DNA from: Peredibacter sp045999315
Lineage (GTDB): Bacteria > Bdellovibrionota > Bacteriovoracia > Bacteriovoracales > Bacteriovoracaceae
DNA length: 64,000 nucleotides
Direction: 5' to 3'
Assembly: GCF_045999315.1 (NCBI RefSeq)
Contig: NZ_CP174607.1
Coordinates: forward strand, 2,294,001-2,358,000
Part shown: positions 42,793 to 50,482 of the stretch, one piece after another
Numbering within the stretch: position 1 is the first letter of the stretch
How the letters are laid out: each line of letters begins with the position of its first letter
Program-made: the position numbers and the translations under genes
Notes under the pieces: generated by a model
Database searches by the model: none
What the model was told of the DNA's origin: nothing
Seen by the model: the letters and a program-made list of their open reading frames with translations, nothing else

Positions 42793-44032
42793 AAGAGATC
42801 ACGATGGTGACTGAGGTTGCTAGTGCCACGTAGTGGGCAGGAGCGAGCCCACCAAAGTGAGAGCTTAAGTACGAAATGAAAGGTGGTGTGATTGCACCAA
42901 AGATTGCGTAAGAAATATTGTACGAGAACGATAGCCCTGAGAAGCGAATGACCGGAGGAAAGGCCGCTACCATCACTGATGGAACAATTCCCACAACTCC
43001 CACTGTAAAACCCGCAATCGTATAAAGCAGAATGAAGTTCTCAGCGCCTTTAGTGAGATCAATATAAAGAGCGTAGTTTGTTATTAAAAGGATGATGGAG
43101 CCAATGAAAAGTGCCTTCGCGTATCCAATCTTGTCCGCAAAAAAACCTCCAGCGAGACACCCAAGTACCAAGGCAAATGAGGCCCAGTTATTTCCACGAA
43201 AAGCTTCCGCGGCACTGATCTGAAACTGAGACTGAATCAAGGTCGGAGTCATAAGAATGATGACCAAGATGGCAGCAGTGAGCATCCAGGTGATGAGCAT
43301 TGAGATCATTACACTACGACGATGTTTTTGAAGGACGGTCTTAAGAGGAATGTCTTTGTTAAGTTCCTTGCGCTCTTTCATGGCCTCAAACACAGGAGTT
43401 TCTTTCAACCATCCACGCAGCCAAACCGCGAAGATCCCAAAAGCACCCCCGACCAAGAAAGCAATTCTCCAACCGTAACTAAGCACTGCTTCAGGTGAAA
43501 GTTGCGTATAGATAGTTGTTCCCATCAAAGAACCAAGAAGAATTCCCAAAGTAAGACCTGATGTTAAACTTGCGCAAGCAAAGCCCACACGATTTTGAGG
43601 AACATGTTCGGCCACGAAGACCCAAGCGGCCGGGACTTCACCACCAATGGCAATCCCTTGAACCACACGAAGAATTAAAAGAAGAATAGGGGCAAGAAGA
43701 CCCAATTGAGCATAGGTCGGAAGAAGACCAATGCACAGAGTTGGCAGGGCCATTAATAAAACACTCAGCGTGAACATTTTCTTTCGACCCAATAGATCAC
43801 CGAAGTGGGCCATGATCACACCACCAACAGGGCGTGCCACATAACCTGAAGCAAAAATTCCATAGACCTGAAGTTGGGCCAACCATGCAGGCATATCAGC
43901 TGGAAAGAAGAGTGTACTTAGAGTTTTAGTGAAGAAAACGAAAATGACAAAGTCGTAAAACTCTAGTGCTCCACCTAATGCCGCAAGGCCCAGAGTGCGC
44001 ATATCTTGAAAGCTCAGCTTGGATGAGGTCAT
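42749..44032 (-). CDS. MFS transporter, metabolite:proton symporter (MHS/ProP-like) family
   Basis: A 427-residue inner-membrane transporter with 12 spans. Family marks: GALEFYDFVIFVFF, ARPVGGVIMAHFGDLLGRKKMFTLSVLLMALPT, LRVVQGIAIGGEVPAAWVFVAEHVP. MHS members carry alpha-ketoglutarate, citrate, shikimate, proline or betaine; substrate here cannot be fixed. ATG 44032 follows GGGA. The C-terminal coding end overlaps umuC by 44 bases in the convergent direction, one of the longest overlaps in the window. Confidence 0.93.
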   Translation of the reverse strand: MTSSKLSFQDMRTLGLAALGGALEFYDFVIFVFFTKTLSTLFFPADMPAWLAQLQVYGIFASGYVARPVGGVIMAHFGDLLGRKKMFTLSVLLMALPTLCIGLLPTYAQLGLLAPILLLILRVVQGIAIGGEVPAAWVFVAEHVPQNRVGFACASLTSGLTLGILLGSLMGTTIYTQLSPEAVLSYGWRIAFLVGGAFGIFAVWLRGWLKETPVFEAMKERKELNKDIPLKTVLQKHRRSVMISMLITWMLTAAILVIILMTPTLIQSQFQISAAEAFRGNNWASFALVLGCLAGGFFADKIGYAKALFIGSIILLITNYALYIDLTKGAENFILLYTIAGFTVGVVGIVPSVMVAAFPPVIRFSGLSFSYNISYAIFGAITPPFISYLSSHFGGLAPAHYVALATSVTIVISFILLRSRSNSLYNV

Positions 44033-44116
44033 GAACAGTTCCCTTTTAAGTTTCCCTTAATTTGATCACGCAAAACTGGATTGTTAAACTTTTTTATTCT
44101 TAATCCGGAGGGATGC

Positions 44117-44572
44117 ATGAGAATTCTCTTTTTACTTCTTCTTTTGGTCTCTTGTAGTTCGATGAATAGAACCAAAACCGGATACCTTCTGGTTTTAAAG
44201 GAAGGAGACAATGTCTTCAAGACCGTCGAAGAGTTTGTGAAGAAGCAAGAGATTCAAGGTGCCACCATGTTCGGCATGGGCTTTGTAAAAGTGAAGTTTG
44301 GGTACTTTAAAGCGGAAGAAAAAAAATACGATGAACGTGAGATGCCGGCCATGGAGCTTGCGAGCTTTACGGGGACCATCGCCTGGGAAGGAAAAGAGCC
44401 TTCTATTCACGCTCATGGGGTCGTATCAGGTGAAGACTATATGGCCTATGGTGGTCATATATTAGATGCCACAGTAGGAAAGGGCACCATGGAAATAACC
44501 ATTCTTGATCATGGAGAGAAATTAAAGAGGAAAGAAGATAAGCAATTAGGTGCGAAGGTCTTGATACCTTAA
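44117..44572 (+). CDS. Lipoprotein carrying a PPC (DUF296) domain
   Basis: A 151-residue protein. The first 14 residues form a lipoprotein signal (MRILFLLLLLVSCSS, lipobox LVSC). The rest is a PPC/DUF296 domain (TGYLLVLKEGDNVFKTVEEFVKKQ, ATMFGMGFVKVKFGYF, HAHGVVSGEDYMAYGGHILDATVG), the trimeric fold found in plant AT-hook proteins and in bacterial proteins called DNA-binding. ATG 44117 follows GGAGG. Export as a lipoprotein is hard to reconcile with DNA binding, so this member probably binds something else in the envelope; the conserved His residues could bind metal. Confidence 0.85.
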   Translation: MRILFLLLLLVSCSSMNRTKTGYLLVLKEGDNVFKTVEEFVKKQEIQGATMFGMGFVKVKFGYFKAEEKKYDEREMPAMELASFTGTIAWEGKEPSIHAHGVVSGEDYMAYGGHILDATVGKGTMEITILDHGEKLKRKEDKQLGAKVLIP

Positions 44573-44637
44573 ATTCTTTTTAAGTCATTTGATAAGCCTC
44601 GGCATGAGTGAGACGTTCTAGTCATGCGAGGTCGATT

Positions 44638-44883
44638 ATGAACACGTTAGTAAGGATGCTAAGTACGACTGCTTTAAGATACTTACCTGCTGCCCAACCA
44701 CAGCGCATGGCCTTTAAGTTTTTTGGCCCATATGCGGCACTTGGGGCACTTGGTGGATTTGCTCTTTATAAAGCTTATAAGAGAGGAAATCTCGACCCAG
44801 TAGTCAGGCAAGCTAATGAATATTTTCCCATTCAAAGCAGCTCAGAAAGAGCGGCCGGTCATCCAATAGTCGGATCTTATTAG
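44638..44883 (+). CDS. Small membrane-associated hypothetical protein
   Basis: An 81-residue protein with one hydrophobic segment in the middle (FGPYAALGALGGFALYKAY) between two polar, Arg-containing stretches. ATG 44638 follows GAGG. It ends eight bases before the glycosyltransferase gene, so the two are likely co-transcribed. No family recognised. Confidence 0.68.
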   Translation: MNTLVRMLSTTALRYLPAAQPQRMAFKFFGPYAALGALGGFALYKAYKRGNLDPVVRQANEYFPIQSSSERAAGHPIVGSY

Positions 44884-44891
44884 AGGTCCTC

Positions 44892-45983
44892 ATGGTCATT
44901 AGAAAGATAGGAGTATTGCGGGCCAATGCTTTAGGAGACCTTATCGTAAGCCTTCCAGCACTTGCGGCCTTGAAGGAGTCATATCCTAATGCCGAGTTGG
45001 TCCTTTTAGGAAGAAGAAGCCATTTCGAATTATTTAATGGAAGAAAACCAGTTGATCGAGTCATTGTTCTTCCACCTTCTATTCAATTCGATCGCCCAAT
45101 AGAACTCAATGAAGAAAATCAGAAAATCGTTGATGCCATTAAAGAGGAAAAGTTTGATGTCCTAGTCCAGCTTCACGGCGGAGGAAGATATTCAAATGCT
45201 TTTGTGAATATGCTGAGGCCCCTCATTTCCGTTGGAGCAAAGACCTCAGACGCTCCTCCCTTAAGTAGATATCGGCCATACACTCAATTTCAGCATGAGG
45301 TTTTGCGTGAGCTTGAAGTGGTGGAGCTCTTAGGCGCCAAAGGAAGTTCATTTACTCCGAGAATATCGTTGCCTGATGACGAAAAGAATGAAGGAAGAAA
45401 TGTTCTTCATCATATTTTAGGAAACAACAAGGGACGAATCGTGCTTCTTAATCCGGGGGCGACGGATCCAAGGAGAAGATGGCCGGCCGAAAAATTTGGA
45501 GACGTGGCAAAAAGGTTAGCACTAAAGGATACGGTCCTGGTGAACTCAGGGCCAGGAGAAGAAAAAATCTCAGAAGCGATTAAGAGCATTTGCCCTGAGG
45601 TCAAAATCATTCAACCTTCTCTTAGAGAGCTTTTGGCCCTGCTGAGTAATTGTGATCTGGTCATTTCAAACGACACGGGAACGATGCATTTGTCGATGGC
45701 CATAGAAGTTCCAACTGTGGCCCTTTTCTGGCATCGAAATGTTATGAACTATGCACCAGTAAAATCTGAGAACACTCGCTTACTTGTTTCATGGCAGAGC
45801 CAATGTTCTACTTGCGGGGCCAACTGCTGCAAAGAAATGTGTGAGCATGAAGACTCCTTGTTAAATGAACTTAGTGTTCAGGAGGTTTTAAAGGCATCTG
45901 AAGAACTGTTAGAACGTGTAGGAGGCTCCAACCATCTGGCTGAAGATCATAGGGGAAGAGTTTGGCTGAAGCCCAGCAAATGA
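44892..45983 (+). CDS. Glycosyltransferase family 9 (heptosyltransferase-like)
   Basis: A 363-residue GT9 enzyme. N-terminal RANALGDLIVSLPALAALKESYPNAEL and C-terminal LLNPGATDPRRRWPAEKFG and SNDTGTMHLSMAIEVPTVALFW match ADP-heptose:LPS heptosyltransferases, which build the lipopolysaccharide inner core at the cytoplasmic face. A C-terminal Cys group (CSTCGANCCKEMC) may bind a metal. ATG 44892 follows GAGG. Its last 75 bases lie antisense to the outer-membrane protein gene. No other LPS gene is nearby. Confidence 0.92.
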   Translation: MVIRKIGVLRANALGDLIVSLPALAALKESYPNAELVLLGRRSHFELFNGRKPVDRVIVLPPSIQFDRPIELNEENQKIVDAIKEEKFDVLVQLHGGGRYSNAFVNMLRPLISVGAKTSDAPPLSRYRPYTQFQHEVLRELEVVELLGAKGSSFTPRISLPDDEKNEGRNVLHHILGNNKGRIVLLNPGATDPRRRWPAEKFGDVAKRLALKDTVLVNSGPGEEKISEAIKSICPEVKIIQPSLRELLALLSNCDLVISNDTGTMHLSMAIEVPTVALFWHRNVMNYAPVKSENTRLLVSWQSQCSTCGANCCKEMCEHEDSLLNELSVQEVLKASEELLERVGGSNHLAEDHRGRVWLKPSK

Positions 45984-46469
45984 GCTCACGGTTAAGCCAA
46001 ATCTTGAAGTTATTTGATATTGAAGGGAGCCGTTAAAATTAGAGTGTGGCTCCCAAGGCTGGGTCTCATACTTATCACTGTAGATATTGAAGAGAGCAGA
46101 GAGTTTCTCAGTCAACTTTTGATGGTGGGTGAGGTTTAACATATACTTTCGTGGAGAATCGGATTGTATGGACTGATCCAGGGCCATGCTCATGGATAGA
46201 GAACGGTCTTTGCTCATCTTATAGTTAAGATTTAAAGACATGCCCTGCTTAAATTCTCCCCCCAAATACCCTGGTGTTTGATCTTGAGAGCTGAATGAGA
46301 GCTTACTGCCTTCATGTTCGAGCCATTGATATCTCTGGCGAACGGTTGAATTGTGGACTTGAAGTAAGGTCTCTATTTCGGTCCTACGCTCATGGTGAGA
46401 TTGAGCATAGAGGGAAGAGGCCCCTATACAGAGAAGAAATCCTAAGAAAGCTTTAAGTTTCATCGCCAT
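45909..46469 (-). CDS. Putative outer-membrane beta-barrel protein
   Basis: A roughly 186-residue protein with a signal peptide (cleavage near LYA-QSH) and alternating beta strands in the mature part (YLGGEFKQGMSLNLNYKMSKDRSLSMSMALDQ). It ends in Phe within GASYTF, the C-terminal signature recognised by the BAM machinery. Size fits an eight- to ten-stranded barrel. ATG 46469 is chosen; ATG 46463 is equally possible and neither has a strong ribosome site. Its 3' end overlaps the GT9 gene by 75 bases. Confidence 0.72.
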   Translation of the reverse strand: MAMKLKAFLGFLLCIGASSLYAQSHHERRTEIETLLQVHNSTVRQRYQWLEHEGSKLSFSSQDQTPGYLGGEFKQGMSLNLNYKMSKDRSLSMSMALDQSIQSDSPRKYMLNLTHHQKLTEKLSALFNIYSDKYETQPWEPHSNFNGSLQYQITSRFGLTVSSFAGLQPNSSPMIFSQMVGASYTF

Positions 46470-46584
46470 CAAAATAAGGGATGATCGACTTTTTGCCAAA
46501 AGCTAAAGACACGACAAAAATACATTTATTCTCGCAGCAAATCGGTGCATTATAGATAGTAAAGTTCTATTGCTCAGAGGGTTT

Positions 46585-47385
46585 ATGAAAAATATTTATT
46601 ATCTGTTCATTTTGATCTCTTTTATCTCATGTGCCTCAAAACCGAAGTGGGATTCCACAAAATTTGATCAAGAGTTTGCCGTTAAAGAAATCGCTCCCGA
46701 CACTTATGTCATTACAGATAAGACTTTTTTTGATTCGAACGTGCTTGTGGCCAAAATGAAAGATGGCACGGTCTTTATTGCTTCATCGCCTTTTGAAACA
46801 GTGGGCACTAGAGAACTCATTGGGTGGATCAAGGCCAAGTGGGGACCTAAGAAAATAGTCGCAGTAAACACTCACTTTCATGCTGATGGTACTGGCGGAA
46901 ATGAGGCCTATAAAGAGGCCGGTGTTGAGACTTGGGCAAGTACAATGACTAGTAAGCTCCAGCAGGAACATGCTGAAGATGCTCGTAAATTCGAAGCAAA
47001 AAACTTTGCCGATAAACCTGAGCTTCTAAAACGCCTTACTGAACGCAAGATGGTTCAAGCCGATTATGTGTTCTATGAAAAAGCGGGAAAGACCTTCACT
47101 TTTGGCGAAGAGAAAGTTCAATTGATTTATCCAGGTCCGGCTCATACGAAAGACAATATGGTTGCCTATCTCCCTGAGAGAAAAGTTCTTTACGGAACTT
47201 GTATGATTAGACCTGGCGATTCCCTAGGAAACATTGCTGATGCTGACGTAAGGGCCTGGCCTAAATCTGTAGAAAAAATTCAGTTTCTGGACGCAACAAT
47301 CATCATTCCTGGACATGGACCTGTGGGTGGTCCTGAATTGCTAAGTAAAACTTCCGAACTCGCGAAATCAGCTAAAAAGAGATAA
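46585..47385 (+). CDS. Subclass-B1-like metallo-beta-lactamase-fold lipoprotein
   Basis: A 266-residue protein with a lipoprotein signal (lipobox ISC, Cys16) and a metallo-beta-lactamase domain. Zinc ligands: His97, His99 and Asp101 in NTHFHADGTGGNEAY, His187 in GPAHTKDN, Cys206 in YGTCMIRPGDS and His244 in PGHGPVGG. The Cys ligand and spacing are those of true subclass B1 enzymes, so beta-lactam hydrolysis is plausible, but only assays would show it. ATG 46585 follows GAGGG. A 12-bp hairpin follows the stop. Confidence 0.88.
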   Translation: MKNIYYLFILISFISCASKPKWDSTKFDQEFAVKEIAPDTYVITDKTFFDSNVLVAKMKDGTVFIASSPFETVGTRELIGWIKAKWGPKKIVAVNTHFHADGTGGNEAYKEAGVETWASTMTSKLQQEHAEDARKFEAKNFADKPELLKRLTERKMVQADYVFYEKAGKTFTFGEEKVQLIYPGPAHTKDNMVAYLPERKVLYGTCMIRPGDSLGNIADADVRAWPKSVEKIQFLDATIIIPGHGPVGGPELLSKTSELAKSAKKR

Positions 47386-47399
47386 TGGTCCATGACTTG

Positions 47400-47432
47400 C
47401 AAAAGATCTCCTTGGATAGAGGAGATCTTTTG
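47400..47432 (+). terminator. Hairpin after the B1-like gene
   Basis: Perfect 12-bp stem CAAAAGATCTCC/GGAGATCTTTTG with a nine-base loop, 15 bases after the stop. The right arm ends in TTTTG but no long T tract follows; an intrinsic terminator is likely. Confidence 0.65.
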
Positions 47433-47476
47433 TGAGGGTCTCCGAAGAGGACTGGGGCAGAACGAGTGGTAATTTG

Positions 47477-47493
47477 CCTCCAAGTCACGGAGG
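47477..47493 (+). promoter_or_regulatory. Hairpin that masks a Shine-Dalgarno site
   Basis: CCTCC (47477-47481) and GGAGG (47489-47493) with a seven-base loop. GGAGG is the ribosome site of the gene starting at 47499, so the short hairpin could limit its translation. With only five pairs it would be easily melted. Confidence 0.4.
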
Positions 47494-47498
47494 TATTT

Positions 47499-48401
47499 AT
47501 GCGAATACATCATTTGAATTGTATTTCTTCTTGCCCATTGGGTGGAAGATTAATGGATGATGGTGTTGAATCTGTCTTGCATAGAGGTCATCTCACAAAT
47601 CATTGCTTGTTAATAGAAACCTCTGAGAGTCTGGTTTTGATAGACACCGGATTTGGTTTAAATGATGTCAAAGACCCATCTTCTCGCTTAAGTCACTTCT
47701 TCTTAAATCTAGTGAAACCTGAATTTCGGGAAGAGATGACGGCCTTTAGACAAATAGAACGAATGGGACTTGATCCCAAAGATGTAAAACACATTATTCT
47801 TACCCATCTTGATTTCGATCATGCGGGAGGTTTAGATGACTTCCCTTGGGCAAAAGTTCATTTACTAGAGGCAGAAAGAGAGTACGCATTTCTTCAAAAG
47901 ACCTGGTTAGACCGACAAAGATTTCGACCTGAACAATGGAATACAAAAAACAATTGGATTGGCTACGAACCAACTGATGGTGAAGGATGGTTTGGTTTTA
48001 ACTTGGTAAGGAAACTGCAAGGACTGCCTCCCGAAATTCTGTTGGTCCCTTTAATCGGCCACACCTTTGGTCATGCAGGAGTTGCAATCAAGGCCCATGA
48101 AGGTTGGTATTTCTTAACAGGAGATGCTTATTTCTTCCATGAAGAGATGCATCCGGCAGAACCTCGCTGCACACCTGGGCTCGCATTTTATCAGCGCATG
48201 ATGGATAAGAATCATAAGTTGAGAGTTTGGAATCAGCAGCGCTTACGAGAATTGAAAAGAGATCATAGTGATAAAATTGAAATCTTCTGTTCTCATGATG
48301 TTGAGGAATTTGAGCGTCTGACTGGCAGAACCGCCCAAATTCCAATTGAGAAGATGACTTGGACTGGATCGATGAATTTTCCCTATGATGAAATGGGATA
48401 G
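47499..48401 (+). CDS. MBL-fold hydrolase, lactonase-like
   Basis: A 300-residue cytoplasmic metallo-hydrolase. The dizinc motif HLDFDHAGGLDDFP (HxxxxxH-type with Asp-His), a later His in GHTFGHAGV, an Asp in LTGDAYFF and His in FCSHDVEEF supply the ligands. It resembles AHL-lactonase and related quorum-quenching enzymes by motif spacing, but substrate could be any lactone or ester. ATG 47499 follows GGAGG, which can pair with an upstream CCTCC. Its stop abuts the convergent ParB-like gene without overlap. Confidence 0.85.
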   Translation: MRIHHLNCISSCPLGGRLMDDGVESVLHRGHLTNHCLLIETSESLVLIDTGFGLNDVKDPSSRLSHFFLNLVKPEFREEMTAFRQIERMGLDPKDVKHIILTHLDFDHAGGLDDFPWAKVHLLEAEREYAFLQKTWLDRQRFRPEQWNTKNNWIGYEPTDGEGWFGFNLVRKLQGLPPEILLVPLIGHTFGHAGVAIKAHEGWYFLTGDAYFFHEEMHPAEPRCTPGLAFYQRMMDKNHKLRVWNQQRLRELKRDHSDKIEIFCSHDVEEFERLTGRTAQIPIEKMTWTGSMNFPYDEMG

Positions 48402-49313
48402 TTACTGGTGAATCGAATCCATTTCCATTGAATCACGACCTACTGGAGAGTAAGACTCATTCGCGAATCCTACTAGCTCATTGTATAGATCCTGAGTTTC
48501 CTCAGGGAAGTCAGAAACCTCAATGCCTTCGATCTGAAGTTGTTTAAACTTCTTGATGATCTTTTTAAGGGCCTGATCGATTTCCTGGAACTCTCTTTGA
48601 TTTGGATCATTCGGAGTCGCAGCGATGGCCTTCTCAATGCCTTGAGCTTTAGCGATCTTCACAAACTTCTTGATCTCGCGAACTGGAAGTTCTTTAACGT
48701 GTTCGATGGCCTCTTCTTGCTCTTCTTTATTAAGTTTCACAATCTCGTTGGTTTGAGAAAGAGAAAGCTCACCGTTCTTACGGGCCTCTTTCACAACAGA
48801 TGCCGCCATTTCATCACGATTGATCGCTTCATGAATTTGCTTCGGAGAAAGACCAGTCTTCTCTGAAACCATATTCAAGAATTTTTCAGCAGGAAGGACC
48901 TGAACTTTTTTGGCCTTTGGAGCATCTTCAGTTGTTTCAACTGGAGCGGCCTCAACTACCGGAGCTTCTACTTCTTCATGAGGATTAAGCGCTTGATAGA
49001 TTTCTTTGGCACGACGAAGGTGAGACTCAACCTCGATTTTAGTAAGATCTTTACGAACAAGGTTCTCATCAATTGAAACAAGCTCACGCTCAAGTTCGTT
49101 TCTATCAACCACCATGACTGGTGTTTCAGTGAAGCCAAGGTTAAGCATCGCTTGATAGCGACGAGCGCCGGCAAGGATGACATTGTCGGGTGAAATAACG
49201 AGTGGGGCGATAAGGCCCAGAGTTTGAATTGATTTTTCTAGTTCCGAAACGTCAGTTCCTAGACGTAAATACGGATTGGTTGCTTTAAGCTCATTTAGCT
49301 TTCTGATTTCCAC
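48402..49313 (-). CDS. ParB/Spo0J-like protein without a ParA neighbour
   Basis: A 303-residue protein. The N-terminal ParB/sulfiredoxin-fold domain (LRLGTDVSELEKSIQTLGLIAPLVI, VILAGARRYQAMLNLG) contains GARR in place of the GERR CTP-binding motif. A helix-turn-helix-like middle (TGLSPKQIHEAINRDE) and a Lys/Glu-rich helical C-terminus follow. It lacks an adjacent ParA ATPase or parS-like repeats, so it may be a chromosomal regulator rather than a segregation protein. GTG 49313 follows GGGAG. Confidence 0.85.
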   Translation of the reverse strand: MEIRKLNELKATNPYLRLGTDVSELEKSIQTLGLIAPLVISPDNVILAGARRYQAMLNLGFTETPVMVVDRNELERELVSIDENLVRKDLTKIEVESHLRRAKEIYQALNPHEEVEAPVVEAAPVETTEDAPKAKKVQVLPAEKFLNMVSEKTGLSPKQIHEAINRDEMAASVVKEARKNGELSLSQTNEIVKLNKEEQEEAIEHVKELPVREIKKFVKIAKAQGIEKAIAATPNDPNQREFQEIDQALKKIIKKFKQLQIEGIEVSDFPEETQDLYNELVGFANESYSPVGRDSMEMDSIHQ

Positions 49314-49457
49314 GATAGCTCCCGAAAATGTAATGGTGTGTGTGTCTAAAAATGGTCTTTCAGGTGAGACTTTTTGTCAGGTAAAAGCGGATTACAAAGT
49401 CTGACATTAAAACAAAAAGTGTTTGAAATTACGTCTAAATCAATAACAATCATTTGA

Positions 49458-49757
49458 ATGGAGCACAGATATCTCAAAACAACGATTGGAAAAATACATG
49501 CAGCGATTGTGGTCCCGTCGATGCTTTTTTGCTTCCTGATCTTCTGCTACGAATTCGCCCAAGGTAAGAATCCCAATCTTTGGGGCATGATTGTGTCGCT
49601 CATAGGATTTGCTTTGTTCTTGAAGGCCAAGCGTTCTGTCATCCGCAAAGGAAAATTGATCTCATTCGGTTGTGATTTGATGGATCAAAAAAACACTAAT
49701 TTCTATTTTAGTGGTTGGGTGCTGTTCATTGCAGGCTATTTCCTGAGCTGGGTATAA
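49458..49757 (+). CDS. Small membrane protein
   Basis: A 99-residue protein with three hydrophobic spans (about 14-34, 42-56 and 82-97). No family recognised. The ribosome site before ATG 49458 is poor. It lies between the divergent ParB-like gene and the GFA-domain gene with 88 bases to the latter. Confidence 0.65.
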   Translation: MEHRYLKTTIGKIHAAIVVPSMLFCFLIFCYEFAQGKNPNLWGMIVSLIGFALFLKAKRSVIRKGKLISFGCDLMDQKNTNFYFSGWVLFIAGYFLSWV

Positions 49758-49845
49758 GCCTGATTTTCTCACATATCCAAATCAGAGAACAAATTAAGAA
49801 GCCTTTTAAAACTATTCAAGTAATCATAGTGAGCGAGGAAAATAT

Positions 49846-50271
49846 ATGCTGAAAAAATACACCGGAAGCTGTCACTGTAAATCTGTTCGTTACGAAGTTA
49901 AGCTCGATCTTTCACAGGGTATTCGAAAGTGTAATTGCACTTTTTGTTATAAAACTAAAATGCAAAAAGTATTCGCCGATTATGATAAGTTTAGACTGCT
50001 CACCAGTGAGTTTGAATTAAGTGATTACCGAGGACCTGAATCAAACTGGCCCGCTGGAAAAATTCATCATTACTTCTGTAAGAGCTGTGGGGTGAGATGT
50101 TTTTCTAAAGGGTATCTCGCTGATGCTCCATTTAATGGATGGTTCTATGCTATTAACATCGCGACTCTTGATGATCTAACTCCTGAAGAAATCATTCATG
50201 CGCCTGTCATCTACGAAGATGGTCTGCATGATCAGTATGAAATTCCTCCCCAGGAAACTCGGCATCTATAG
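49846..50271 (+). CDS. GFA/CENP-V-domain zinc protein
   Basis: A 141-residue protein of the glutathione-dependent formaldehyde-activating (GFA) fold. Zinc-binding Cys groups: CHCKSVRYE (first), CNCTFCYK (second) and FCKSCGVRCFSKG (third). Bacterial members may condense formaldehyde with glutathione or simply bind zinc; activity is often assumed, not shown. ATG 49846 follows GAGGA. Confidence 0.92.
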   Translation: MLKKYTGSCHCKSVRYEVKLDLSQGIRKCNCTFCYKTKMQKVFADYDKFRLLTSEFELSDYRGPESNWPAGKIHHYFCKSCGVRCFSKGYLADAPFNGWFYAINIATLDDLTPEEIIHAPVIYEDGLHDQYEIPPQETRHL

Positions 50272-50314
50272 AGCGTTATTGAAATTCATTTCAATCTAGA
50301 GTAAGATGCCTATT

Positions 50315-50368
50315 ATGAAGAAACTTTCTCTTATCTTCATTCAAGCTACCACCACAACCACCCCGTAA
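50315..50368 (+). CDS. Threonine-rich leader peptide (attenuator)
   Basis: A 17-residue ORF, MKKLSLIFIQATTTTTP, with five consecutive threonine codons (50348-50362) just before its stop at 50366. The layout matches leader peptides of amino-acid attenuators, in which a ribosome starved of charged tRNA-Thr stalls on the run of Thr codons and changes the downstream RNA fold. The next gene, 115 bases on, is a threonyl-tRNA synthetase, the expected target. The ribosome site (around GAGTAAG) is modest. Confidence 0.85.
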   Translation: MKKLSLIFIQATTTTTP

Positions 50369-50425
50369 GGGGACACATTCATCGTTTGCCCGAACGGGCG
50401 GCACACTACATTTAGTATTTTTATA
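50361..50425 (+). promoter_or_regulatory. Attenuator-like RNA region upstream of the ThrRS gene
   Basis: Four complementary segments: CCCC (50361-50364), GGGG (50369-50372), GCCC (50388-50391), GGGC (50396-50399). The first two form a hairpin whose GUAA tetraloop contains the leader stop codon; the last two form a second hairpin; segments two and three can pair instead. A T-rich tract lies at about 50416-50432, some 17 bases after the last arm, so termination may not be purely classical. Confidence 0.6.
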
Positions 50426-50482
50426 TTTTTAACTTTTATGGCTTAAGAGCTCATTGATCTCTTATTGCCGGGAGAAATTTAT

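Noticed and set aside
48410..48425. GTGAATCGAATCC, resembling a tRNA T-arm
   Set aside because: It lies in the ParB-like coding region, and no acceptor or anticodon stems surround it.
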